Assembly (NCBI RefSeq): GCF_020740795.1
Contig: NC_067283.1
Coordinates: 44,071,659 to 44,135,658, forward strand
Source of the DNA: Apus apus
Taxonomy: Eukaryota; Chordata; Aves; Apodiformes; Apodidae
DNA length: 64,000 bases
Reading direction: 5' to 3'
Below the pieces are notes generated by a model. It saw only the letters and a list, made by a program, of their open reading frames with translations, did no database searches and had not been told where the DNA came from. Below are positions 38,356-49,299 of this stretch, piece by piece. Positions within the stretch are counted from its first letter, which is position 1, and every line of letters begins with the position of its first letter. The position numbers and the translations under genes are program-made.

Positions 38356-38570
38356 GGCGCGCGGTGGCGCGTGCCGGCCGGTGGCGGTTGAGGCGGTTGG
38401 GGCGGTTGAGGCGGGAGCGCGCGCCGGGCGGTGCCTTCACCTCCGCCGGCCTCTCCCGCCTTCGTAAAGGGGGAGGCCCGAGGGTCCTTCCTGCTGTCTT
38501 CTGAAGCGCTGTCGGTTGTTTGTTTTTTTCTTAAATGTTGTTTATTTGTTTTTCCTTCCCACGCTTTTTA

Positions 38571-38578
38571 ATGGCGGC
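38571..38578 (+). promoter_or_regulatory. YY1-like ATGGCGGC motif
   Basis: ATGGCGGC matches the YY1 core that often sits just downstream of a start site with ATG in the direction of transcription. Here it points away from CAPN7 and lies at the edge of the CpG island. Confidence 0.35.
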
Positions 38579-38997
38579 GCTCGAAAGGCTTAGTTGCTTC
38601 TTCACAGCCTGCAGCTGTAGAGGTCAGTGTTCCAGAGCCCTTGGCCGTGGCGGGTGTTTTGCTCTTAAGGGTGATTTTTTTTTTTTTCCTAGCCCTACAG
38701 AGAGGGGTTTTCAGTGTATGTGTTGCACTAGCGTGAAGTAGAAAGCAAATGAGAAAAGGTGTTTTTACTTCCCCCTCGTAAAAACAAAACCAAAAAGCTG
38801 ACACTTCCAGCGTGCTTCAGGTTGCCATAGGAGGGTTGTTTGTGTCTGAATTAATGAATTGCAGTTCATGTGATAACCAGTTTGAGCTATACGTTTGTGC
38901 TTTTATGGGAGAGGTACTTAAAATCAAGCCAAATTTAACGGTATTGCCTATACATTTGTGCTTTTAGAGTTTCCACCTAATATGTGGTGCAGTCCTT
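38579..38997. other. Right flank of the CpG island, unassigned
   Basis: Composition falls back to AT-rich. A T12 run occurs near 38677. No gene or repeat recognised. Confidence 0.4.
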
Positions 38998-39286
38998 GGT
39001 GGGTGGGGTCTCTCCACGAGGAGCCACCTCGTGAAGACAAGGAGCAATGGGAACAAGTTCCACTGGGAGAGGTTTCATCTTGAGCTAAGGCATTTTTTAT
39101 AGTAAGAATGACCATTCATTGGAACAACCTTCTTGGGGACATGGCAAGAGTCCCCACTGCTAGAGGTTTTCAAGATGGTATCGAACAGAGTGCTAGATTA
39201 TCTCATCTATTCTCTTTCTCCCACGTAAGGTTGAACCAGGTGATCTTTTGAGGTTTCTTCTAACCTGGGCAATTCTTTGATTCCAA
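38998..39286 (+). repeat. CR1 LINE 3' tail (older subfamily)
   Basis: Contains CATTGGAACAACCTTCTTGG, AGAGTCCCCACTGCTAGAGG, GGTGATCTTTTGAGGT and ends CAATTCTTTGATTC, matching the 3' part of CR1 elements in sense. The copy is diverged and truncated. It lies just beyond the CAPN7 promoter. Confidence 0.85.
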
Positions 39287-41729
39287 GGGGTTTTATTTCT
39301 GCCTGAAAACAACTTCATGAGATGTAAAAATACTGCCTTGCAACTTATTATGAAGCTCTCTTTTATGGCTGTGTGATTTTTAAACCTGTTTTCTGATGAT
39401 AGATTTAATAAGAGGTTCAGCTAAGTGCAGGAATACTAGATACTGAAATAATAAAATGTTTTCTGATTTTTGTATGTAGAGTTACATAAGAAGACCAATC
39501 CTCTTCCTTATCCCTTTTTTGTGGTATTGATACAAAATGCAGTAGTTCTCTGGGTAAAATATAACTTGGCTTTTGTGATTTGCTGTGTAGGGGGCAGTTC
39601 TTGTAATCTTCATAGCTTTGCATTTGGTTGTGCTTCTGCTAAGGTTGGTGGTTGTTGTTTTTTCTTTCAAATTATGTTTTATGCTACTTATCTGAGCACA
39701 GGAAAGATCCAGATTACTCTAAAGGATTTTTCTGAATAAGGATGTTTTTGTTCATTATTTACTGAATAATACCATGAAAATGAGCAAGGAATTTCAGTCA
39801 AGGTTTGCTTCCATTTGATATTCAGACATAGTGGCATGACTCACGTGGCCTACAATTAATTTATGTATCATGTCTTCAGACTGAACTGTTTGCCAATCAA
39901 ATGCAACTTTGAAGTATCCAGAGTGACAGCATGACGAAAGGGAGAGTGAACTGGGTAAAGCAACAGATTTGTTTGCATTATAGCATCTGCTTTCCCCTTT
40001 AAATATTTCTTATTTAAATCTAAATCTCAAAAACATTTGTTCTCTAGCATAAACTGAGATCTCCTCTAGGTAATTTAGGATGCAGAAATGTCACTTGGGA
40101 TAATTAATTTTTCACTAATTAAAGGTCACTGGTGATTGGCCCTCTTCAGATTTAGTTTCTGTATGTTACTGATTTGCTGTAAAATTCTACATTAAGCTTT
40201 TAAGTGTACAAAACATAGTGTAAGTCAGTAGGGTCTTGACTTTGGCTAAGACTTCACGTATAAATTTTTACCTTTTGCCTGTAGTAGCATTTTAGTTTTG
40301 GAAGCAGATATAAAAATTTGCTCCTTTTGTTTGTAGCTGAAGAAGTGCCAGTTCTTTCCATCAGTTTAAATTTTTATATTATGGTTAACTCGTTTCTTCT
40401 GAGATACTGTGCATAAAATCTCTTTCAGTTACTAAGGCTGTTAAATATCATGTTATGTTGTTATTTTTGCAGAAGGCAGTAATAGGAAATAGACAAATAT
40501 TATTAGGGCTGATGATGATGGACAGGATCTTCATTGCTTCACTCAAAAGTTGGCTGGAACAAGTGTTAAATGTATGCACCTGTGATAAGAACACAGTCAT
40601 AACTAAGAGCACCCTCTGGAGAAGCAAATTCTGGTATTTGCCAGTGATACTGATTGCTGTCCTCTGTTTCTCACTGCAAGTTTCAGATGACATCTAGCTG
40701 ACAAAGGCTTTCTGTACAGGTACTGGGAAACCCTGCTTTCTGTGAGCTTGTATGCATTTAAACTTGCCAGTCCTTTCCCACCCTGCACTTTTGTATTGTA
40801 GTCTTACACTCTCCCACACCCCCTCAATTTGTTCCACTTCTCTGTTGTTACAATTTCTGCTCTTAACATCCCTATAGGTCTCCTAGCATAGTTTCCTGTT
40901 ACACACTTCTTACCACTGGCAAAAATCCATATTCCACATCTGAGTTCTCCTCTGCCTCAGTTTTCTTACCTTTGGTCGTACTTGCCCTGAGTATCCCTTC
41001 TACTTTCATTATGTGCCTTTCTTCCTAATCTCAACTAATGCTTGCTTTTTGTCTCTTTCCTGCCAGCCTTTTTGCACTCAGTATATTCTGAGCAGATAAT
41101 AGCTGTATATAAATAATGTCTTTGCTCCCTCCAGCTCTTGTCTTTTTTCAGAGTCATTATCAGATGAAGAAATTCAGATCTGTTTCTCTTTCATACTCCT
41201 TTGCTGCTATTTAGACAGAATCTGCTGCATATTGCCTTTTCTATTTTCATTTTACTACAGCCATAGCTTTGAATGTGCTCAGGCATTAAAAAACAAAGCC
41301 CTAATACTTTGATATATTTTGTTCTTCCACATATATTGCTATCATGTGTCTGTGTTTTAATTCCTCCGTTATTACTTTTATTTAGCAATATGGAGTGAGA
41401 ACACAGGCCACTGTAGTCCTGTATTCCTCTGACTGGAATGCAGTTGATGCTTGTAGGCAATGTACAAGAGTAGGGGAAATTCAGAGCAGTATTTTGTCTC
41501 TGCTTCCTGCTGTCTCTGGGTTGAACTCACTTCTGATATGTCTTGCTGGGATAATTTTCAGTTAATTCGTTTAATTGTTGTTTTAGTACATTTTTGTGGT
41601 AATATGCTCTATAGTTTAAATTTATTGTATGACATAACATTCCTTGTTTGGTTGTTGTTTTTTTTTTTTAAAAAAAGCAACCCAAACCCCCCTGCTTGCT
41701 CAGTTTAATTTTTTACCCCCTCTCCCTTG
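39287..41729. other. Intergenic, no recognised gene
   Basis: AT-rich sequence. The only item of note is a plus-strand open frame at 40473-40697 that follows an acceptor-like T-rich tract ending TTTTTGCAG at 40472. It shows a hydrophobic stretch FWYLPVILIAVLCFSLQV but matches no protein I know. Confidence 0.4.
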
Positions 41730-42310
41730 CATGTAAGAAATTATTATCACTTATGCATCTTTAGGTTGCCCATAAGTTTGTGGTGTTCTTTGCTGTCTCT
41801 TCAGTTATTTCTTTATGAAGAAATTTATTATCTTCTTGAACAAAATCCTCTCTCAATACCTTTGATTTATCCTTCAGGCTCTTTTCAGTCTCCCCTGTGT
41901 TTTCTTTGAGATGGGGTGACCAAAATGGAGTACAGCATTAGAGTTGTATCGTTAATTTTGTATCCTGGTGTACTGTTTTATTGTGTTTTCTTCATAATGA
42001 CTCCTAGCACCACGTTGGCCTTTATAACCACTGCTGAGCATTGACTGAACTTCTGAGAGCTCTCCAGAATGACTTGACTTTCCTGAGAAAGGATAGTTTA
42101 GCCTCTGCCATGATGTACGTAATGTGGTGTTTTCTCCCCTGTGATTTAACAGCATATAATTTCTTAGGCTGTGTATTACACACACAGTGATATCCTTGTG
42201 CAACTTTCTGTAGTAGGCTTTCACCAACCAGAGTTATTTCTATCACAAGGATGCTTCCTCATCTTATTTCCTGCCATTTCCAGATAACTTTTGAGTTTTT
42301 AGAGACCTTC
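41730..42310 (-). repeat. Ancient CR1/L3-type LINE relic (ORF2 end region)
   Basis: Plus-strand text such as TTTGAGATGGGGTGACCAAA, GTACAGCATT, TTGGCCTTTATAACCACTGC and ACTGAACTTCTGAGAGC matches the antisense of old amniote CR1/L3 elements. Highly diverged and unlike the young CR1 copies in this window. Boundaries are approximate. Confidence 0.6.
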
Positions 42311-44329
42311 CCTCATTGCCATTTTAAGAACTGGGATGCCATATATTGTACCGATTATTAAATTTCCTTCCAACTTCTCATTGAAGAAAGGCACTGTGTG
42401 ATAACCTTTAAGTGCTCCTCCTGTATTGCTCCTGAATCTTCCAAATTCTTGCTCTTTTGAGTGACATAAGATACTACCCTTTCCCTAGCATTCTCCTTTC
42501 ACAAGGAGCTTTCACAATCTTCTACGCAAGATGCTGTTCATATGCTGACCCTATTGGTTAGCCAAGACAGTGTTACCTTGTTGCCTCCATGGACGGTTTT
42601 ATGTGTAGTCAAACTATAGATAATTTCCTTCTATTTTTACAGTTTTAAATACATAAAAACTATGATGGAAGTTGTCACTACTGTAAAGTAAATAATAAAA
42701 TCAATGTATTACACCCCCCCTTCATGTAATTTGTGTTATTTTAGTTAAGTTAAGTATGTTGGATAATCTCTTCATTGTTAAAAGATTGTAGGTTTGTGTT
42801 ATCCAGTTCAATTCAGTACAGTAAGCACCAAGTAAAATTATTTTAGACGTGATGGTATATGTAGACTTAGAGGCATGACAAGAAGTTAAGGAAGGTAAAG
42901 TGGCTCACTAAACAATGACTTTGTTCAAAACATCACTGAAAATGAGTACCTGTTTCATCAATAAGTTGTTGAATCTGATCACGTAATTCTTAATGAATTC
43001 TGCAATAATTTGGAGGAAATTGTGCCTATATTCATATTGCTTATGTAGGAGCAACTCCTTATATCTATTTGTGGGCCTGCTATTGTGGGGCTGTTCCAGA
43101 GTGAATTTCTTTGACCAGATGATTGGAGTTTGTGTATATTCTCTAATGCAGAAAATGTTTTCTTAAACTAACTGATCTTGACCTGTTTTTATGCTAAGTG
43201 CTACCAATTTATTGTTACATAGACTACCTAAGTATTGTATTTTCAGGGCTGAACCCTTACCTATTAATTATATTAAACTCTTTTCATTACAAAATGAAAT
43301 TTTCCTTAGTTGAAGACTTATGAATCTGAACCCAGACCCCCGATTTCTACTGATGGTTCTTTTGTGAAATTAAGGCAGGTAACGTGCAGCTGAAAAGAAA
43401 GCCTTTAAGTGCATATATGGTATTTTAACTATTAATGTGCTAGAAAGCACTTCTGTTGATAAGACTTGGAATATATTAAGCTACTTGAAAAACTTAGTTA
43501 TAATACACCACTAGATGTCCATCTACTGTTAGATTGAATCTAGAATGTTTTATATGGTTAAAATAACAGAAGTTGGGCAAATACATCTTTCGTTTGGCTC
43601 TGGTTTAGTTAAAAGTGTGGCTGAAGTTGCCTTGGTTAATTTTGGTTTTAAGTTTTCTTGACTCAGTCACAGAGATTTAGGTTTTGTTTTTGCAGTCAGA
43701 CATTCAGTATCTAGACTGGCCAGAAATTTTGGGACACCCTGCCCTCTGAAGACTAGAGAAATAGCACTATGAAATGTAAAATAGTGTTACTGATTTTCTG
43801 TAGTTGTTTGGTTTTAATAGCACTATTTCAGCAGAGATAATTTAAATGCTCCAATATTTCTTAAATTTCTTATTTAAAAATACTGTGATTCTCTAAAAGT
43901 AAAGAGTTTCTCGTTGCAGTTAAAACACCATTGCTAAGCTTCATAGGGTGGAAATTGTGGCATTTGTTTGGAAGCAAATAATCACAGTGGTAAAGACTGT
44001 GATCCTAACTGGAAAGAGGGAAGAAAAGTGAGAACTGTCTGTTGATAACAATATTCTTCACCTTCATAGTTAGTAAGCGTGTTTCTTTTGGGAATTGCAT
44101 CTGTTGACCTGAAGCAGTCAGAGCCAAGTTGTCAATTTTTGTGATAAGGAATAGCAGAACTATGGGCTGGAAATATGATGCAAAGGAAAAAGGGAATGTT
44201 TGAAACATAAATAATCCAGCCTAAAACATGAAGCCTAAACTAGCAGTATTCACTTAGCTAGCTACAACTTTGGCAGGTTTTGCATGTATGAGAAAAGTAT
44301 AAAACCTCCATCGAAAACATTTAAAGAGA
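42311..44329. other. Intergenic, nothing recognised
   Basis: AT-rich DNA without coding signal. Contains a C8 run near 42713. Confidence 0.4.
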
Positions 44330-44695
44330 AAAGTTAAAGAAGTAGTAGTAAACAGGGAAAATCATGAAGAGGTTCATCTTGAGTGCCCTCACATGGCAAG
44401 TGCAGGACAGTCAGGGGATCAGGCCCAGCCAGCCCGGGTTCAGTAAAGGCAGGTCCTGCTTGACCAGCGTTATTACCTTCTATGACCAGGTGACCCTCTT
44501 AGTGGATGAGGGAAAGGCTGTAGATGTTGTGTATCTTGACTTCAGTAAAGCCTTTGACACTGTCTCCCGCAGCATTCTTCTAGAAAAGCTGGCAGCACAT
44601 GGCATAGACAGGCGCACTCTTTCCTGGGTTAGAAACTGGCTGGATGGCTGAGCCCAAACAGTTGTATTGAACGCAGTTAAATCCAGAGTGTCATG
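44330..44695 (+). repeat. Internal CR1 reverse-transcriptase fragment
   Basis: Open frame 44364-44651 encodes CR1 RT blocks: GIRPSQPGFSKGRSCLTSVI, then DVVYLDFSKAFDTVS (RT motif with the F.KAFD core) and LSWVRNWLDG. Homology stops abruptly near 44695 without the CR1 3' end. It keeps about 95 open codons yet lacks the 3' portion needed for mobility, so it is a broken copy. Confidence 0.92.
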
Positions 44696-45109
44696 ATCTG
44701 GTATTCGGATACGTGGCAATTTTTTATGATCTTTCCAGGACAAAACAAAGATCACACAATACCGGGTGCACAAATAGGCACTGGGGCTGGTGTGCACTCT
44801 TACAAGAGATGGGGCAGAACCCCCTTGCTTTCCAACACTCCTCACCACAATGGGAGGCTGGGGCTGGATTCTGCCTTTCCTCCCCTGGGATAAGCTGCAC
44901 AGCAGGTCCACCCTTTGTTGTCCGGCAGGACCTGTGAAAAGATTTAAAGGTGATCCCAAATGGTGAAATTAAGACACAAACGAGGTCAGATGTCATATGC
45001 ACAACAAACTGTACTGGAGTAACACAACAAAGTCCCTAGAGTGGATAGGACAGAAAAAAACTGAGTATTTAAATGTGTGATAAAATAACACTGGGTAGCA
45101 TCTAGAAGG
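44696..45109. other. Unassigned segment abutting the CR1 fragment
   Basis: More GC-balanced than its surroundings and starts exactly where CR1 homology ends. I suspect an inserted or deleted element (possibly LTR-like), but no diagnostic end sequence is recognisable. Confidence 0.3.
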
Positions 45110-45158
45110 TTTTATCATCCTTGTTGTTACAGGAATGTTGTTTTATCATCCTTGTTGT
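45110..45158. repeat. 18-bp direct repeat, 31-bp period
   Basis: TTTTATCATCCTTGTTGT occurs at 45110-45127 and again exactly at 45141-45158, separated by 13 bp. Confidence 0.85.
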
Positions 45159-46209
45159 CACTTCCAATCTGGCTATCATATCCTATAACTTTTCCACCTG
45201 GTGGTGACTTTGCATGTGACTGTCTCAGTTTTATAGCATTTTTACTTACGCATTTAATGTTTTAAAGTTTAAAGCCAATGGGATATTCCTTTGGTGTTCA
45301 GTGAAATAACATATACTCAGAAGACTGAGCAGAGAGGACGATGAGAAAATCTCCATCAGAACTAAGACAATTGCTGCACTTTATTTTTTTTATGTACTGC
45401 AGGCAAGGAGTTGGCACTGAATATGGTCTGGAAGCCAGAACTGGGACCTCCAGCAGTACTGGCAGATGAACACTTCTTTGCTTGTTTTGCTACCTAGAAA
45501 CAGACACAGGAGCAGTTTAGAGCTGGAACTGAAGCGGTCTGGAAGTTATAATGCTTTAGGAAAGAATCCCCAGTGTTCTTTTCAGGAAATTGTCTCTCTG
45601 CTCTGTTTTACAAGTGACTCTTGAGCATGATTTTCAAAGTGGACTCTACTGTTAGAGTTTAACTTCAGAGCCTCTTGCAATGATCTTCTTTAACCTGAAT
45701 TTAAGAGGAATCTCTGTGTTCTGTGTGATGATAAATTTGTCAGATTCTTGTTTTAGCAAAAAGTTTTCAAATTATTTCCTGTCCTGCTCCCAGAAAGTCT
45801 ACATGAAAGACATGCTGCTAAAAGAAGTCTTGTCCTTAAGCAAGTATGAGTGCCATTTGGTAAAATTTAGTGTTGTTTTTTAACAGGCGTAATCTTTTAC
45901 TTTTCAGAGGCAATAAATGGAATGCTATGACACGGCTGTACTTGATCCACAGGGCTGGATAGGTCGCTTATCTTTTGATGGCAATTTTACCATTTGGATA
46001 ACTAGCCATAAAAGTGTGAATGGCAACACTTACTGTGACTATATATCCCTCTGAGTTGCTATTTTGTCTCTGACAAGCATGCATTTATATAAAGAAGAGT
46101 ACAAGAACATGGCAGAAATGTACGAATACTGAAGGATCCTATAGCTAAAAGGTGGCATCTTTGTTTAATGACCTACAATATACTTTACTTGTGCACTCTT
46201 CCTTTGTGC
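45159..46209. other. Intergenic, nothing recognised
   Basis: No gene or mobile element signal seen. Confidence 0.4.
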
Positions 46210-46470
46210 TTAATCTGAACTCCTAGCCTTCACATCCTGTTGCAAAGCATTCCACAACTGAAGTACCCAATACATGAGCCTACATTTTGCTTGCTGTGAA
46301 CCTGCCAGCATCTAGTTTCAGTTGATATGCTGTCCTTTTGTTGGAGAGACATTATCTCCAAGCTGCTCATGGCTTTATAAATATCTTTCATATCTTTACT
46401 CAGTTGCCTGTTTTTCCACTAGACTGAATAGTCATTTTTCACTCAGAAGTGTTTCTGTAATTTTGATTTA
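46210..46470 (-). repeat. Ancient CR1/L3-type LINE relic (3' region)
   Basis: Plus-strand text such as AAAGCATTCCACAACTGAAG, GTGAACCTGCCAGC, TCATGGCTTTATAAATATCT and CCACTAGACTGAATAG matches the reverse complement of the 3' region of old amniote CR1/L3 LINEs. Highly diverged, so old. Confidence 0.65.
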
Positions 46471-49299
46471 GCCCTTTTACCCTGCTCTGTGCTTGGATTA
46501 ATCTGCTGAGTTATTGCTGAACTCTGAAATCAGTGTTACTTTACTCCACTGGGGACATGGGGATGTGGTTACATGGGAGAAAAAGGAGCAGGAAAAATTA
46601 ACATATAGGCTTGAAAGGCCTAAATTGTCAAGTCAAGCTCTCTTGTAATTAGAGGTAACTATGGCAAATATGGCTGCTTCTTTCTCTCTCATGACACCCT
46701 GCAATAAACTTAGGCTCTTAATAGATAAAAATATTCAAAACCGAACAGTATGTCAGAAGAATTGAAGTAAAAAACAAGCAAAATCTGTTTAGGTGAGGAT
46801 GATACTGGTTACAAAACACTAAAAGGAAATTAAAAAAAGGCATAAGGGTGTGTAGTTGTGACTGACTTACTGACTTTATCTAACCTCATCTTTATGTACC
46901 AATTAAGTGGGAAATATTCCAGTTTATGTAAGAGAGCTCAGTAAATCCTCCATTTGTAGGAACATTGCAAAGGTAATTTTGCCAGGTGTTCTAATTTCCT
47001 TTCTTTTGTATGAAAACCAGTGATTGCCAGAGAAGGGAAAGTTATTTCCATAACAGGAGGAGCGTTTGAGGATTTTCTTTACATGTCCTCTGGTTGAAAT
47101 GCCTGTTATTGTCACTAAATACCAAAAATTGCCACAGCAAGTTTTTACTTCAGTAATTATCTATGTCAAAAGCCAAGATTTTAGAGATAAAGCAGAATTT
47201 TAGAATACTTTTTTCACTGTTAAAGCTGTAGAGGTTTTACTTATTACAATTCCTGGTTTGAAATACTCAGACTATTCAGTATCAGGATACAAAACTAATC
47301 AAATGGAAACATCGTTTAGTAGCTCAATGTATGCTGTTCTAGACACTGAACATGCATTCATATCAAGACTCTAAAGACGTGAAGATTTAATTTGCTAAAG
47401 TGAAAAATATAATGATGTAGGGGTGGCATGATAGTGGTCAGGTAGGGGCAGTTGAGTTTTTACCATAGGCCTGAGTTTAATCCCTTTACAAATAATCATA
47501 CAAAAATTGTATTTGGCTCAAAACCTAACCTCAACAGCAACAAAGTAAGCTGGCTTAATACTTCCCCCACACATGAAGTTGCTTCTATCTGTGAAATAGC
47601 TCAGTATTTCCAGCAGTGTTTTCAGAAAAACACCAGGCTCCCAAGAGGTTTAGTTAAAAGCTTTGCTATTCATCACAAGAAGATCAATTGCACAGTAGTT
47701 TTCTTTTGACCCAGAAAATGATCTTGTGCTTTGAGTTAATTAAGGAATAAAGACTGATCTTGCATTTAATTGTGAAAGGGTGTTTTGTAAGAATGTTAGC
47801 TTTATTAATGCAGAGTATTAAGTCACCTCTTGCTGGCTTCTACAATGCAGATATAAAGTTCTCTGTAGTGATACTCATGTGATGGCTTCAGTCCTCAAAA
47901 ACTAAGAGACAGTATTTTTTCTTCTACTTGAAATAGGTAGCCACCTAAGGCATCACTCTTGGCGTGATAGCTTGCCCATGTAAGAAAGGGTGGGAATCAG
48001 TTTTTCCAGCAGCTAATGTTGCTCCCCTCATCCTGCTCCTTAACTTCACTAAGCCCTGCCCATTTTATTCTCCCCATCCTTTAATTTTATTTAAAACTAG
48101 CATTCTCGATGTGTGATGTGAACCTGTGCACAAAAAAATCTAACTGCTTTGTCACAGGCAGTATTTTGCATTAGCTTTATTTTGGAGAATAAATTAGTTC
48201 AGTGTTATCAGCTAATGGGATTAGACCATATTTTAACAATGTCAGCTACCCTGTTTTCTACAGGTGGATATTTGTTCCCCAGTTTTGTTGCTGTTCTTTG
48301 GCAACATGCATCCACTGCTGTAACTGCAACATAATGCAGATGTCACTGCAGGATTGAACACTGAGCCTGTGATATTTTAAGAAGTTAAAGTCAGTTGTAT
48401 TTAATGTGTTTTTATGAAAAATTTTCACCTTCCCTTGCTGGTGTATCAAGTTCAATAAAAGGTGCAGTAAAGCAGAAGCTCTGCTGCAATGATAACTTAC
48501 CCTGCTACAGCTAGTGATAGATCTGACATAAGCCTTTATTTTTGGACAATGGAGCGTAAATGGCAATCCATCAAGCTGACGAAACTAAACATCATCCCTT
48601 CATTACCCTTTCAGATTAGAAGCTTGCCTTACAGAAACTTTTTTGCTGCCTGGTGTCAGATTTATTTTAGAAAACTTTGTAGTTCACTGTAGTGGTGCCA
48701 GGTCAAATCTGTACCCATGTTTTGATTGTTTTGTAGGAAACTGGCTTTTAGTAAATGTACAGGTCTTCCTCTGAGCCTCTGAAAGACCAGTATCTTGTAA
48801 TTTACAGGGGGGGAAAAAAAAAGTTTTTTCCATTATCCTTAAGTTTACCCTTGATTTTATTTATTCCATAAATAGGGTTGATGAAATGAGCTGACACTGT
48901 TAAGTAGAAGCTATAGCACTTGAAGTTTATTAGGTGAGCTTAATGATGCAACTCTGACTTAATAAACTGATGCTCTTGGTGCTATTTTTATAATTCATGT
49001 TAAAGTTGAGCTGTCTAAAACAAAACAGTTGTGGCAGACTGACAGGCCCCGTCTTCTCATGCATTTACACTATACATTGTACATGGATGTGGGCAAAAGC
49101 TGCCCTTTAAGGCAGATGTAAAAATTAGTAAATCACAGCATTTTTATTTTTAGTCTGCTCACATCTGTGCTTTATTGTCAGGTGAGCTGAGACGCTTGCT
49201 ATGCAACTTAATTTTTGCATGATTTATTGCTTCTAGATCCTGTCGTTGAAAAAACAGAAGTATTATACATTTAAATATATACTCTGGGGTTAAAGGTTC
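46471..49299. other. Intergenic, AT-rich, low in repeats
   Basis: No gene recognised. The 48840-49240 part is repeat-free and has several TAAT/ATTA-type and AATAAA-like motifs, so it could be a conserved non-coding element, but sequence alone cannot show this. Confidence 0.35.

Larger units (their letters stand above)
37450..38490. promoter_or_regulatory. CAPN7: CpG-island promoter of CAPN7
   Basis: An abrupt rise to very GC- and CpG-rich sequence centred on exon 1, flanked by AT-rich DNA on both sides. It includes GC boxes, the 22-bp repeat array, the GGAGC run, NRF1-like and E-box motifs. No TATA box is evident near the expected start. This is typical of a broadly expressed gene; the TSS is not determined. 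Confidence 0.88.

Noticed and set aside
37261-38504. Plus-strand open frames in the CpG island
   Set aside because: Low-complexity Pro/Ala/Arg translations that come from high GC and the tandem array. No family resemblance.
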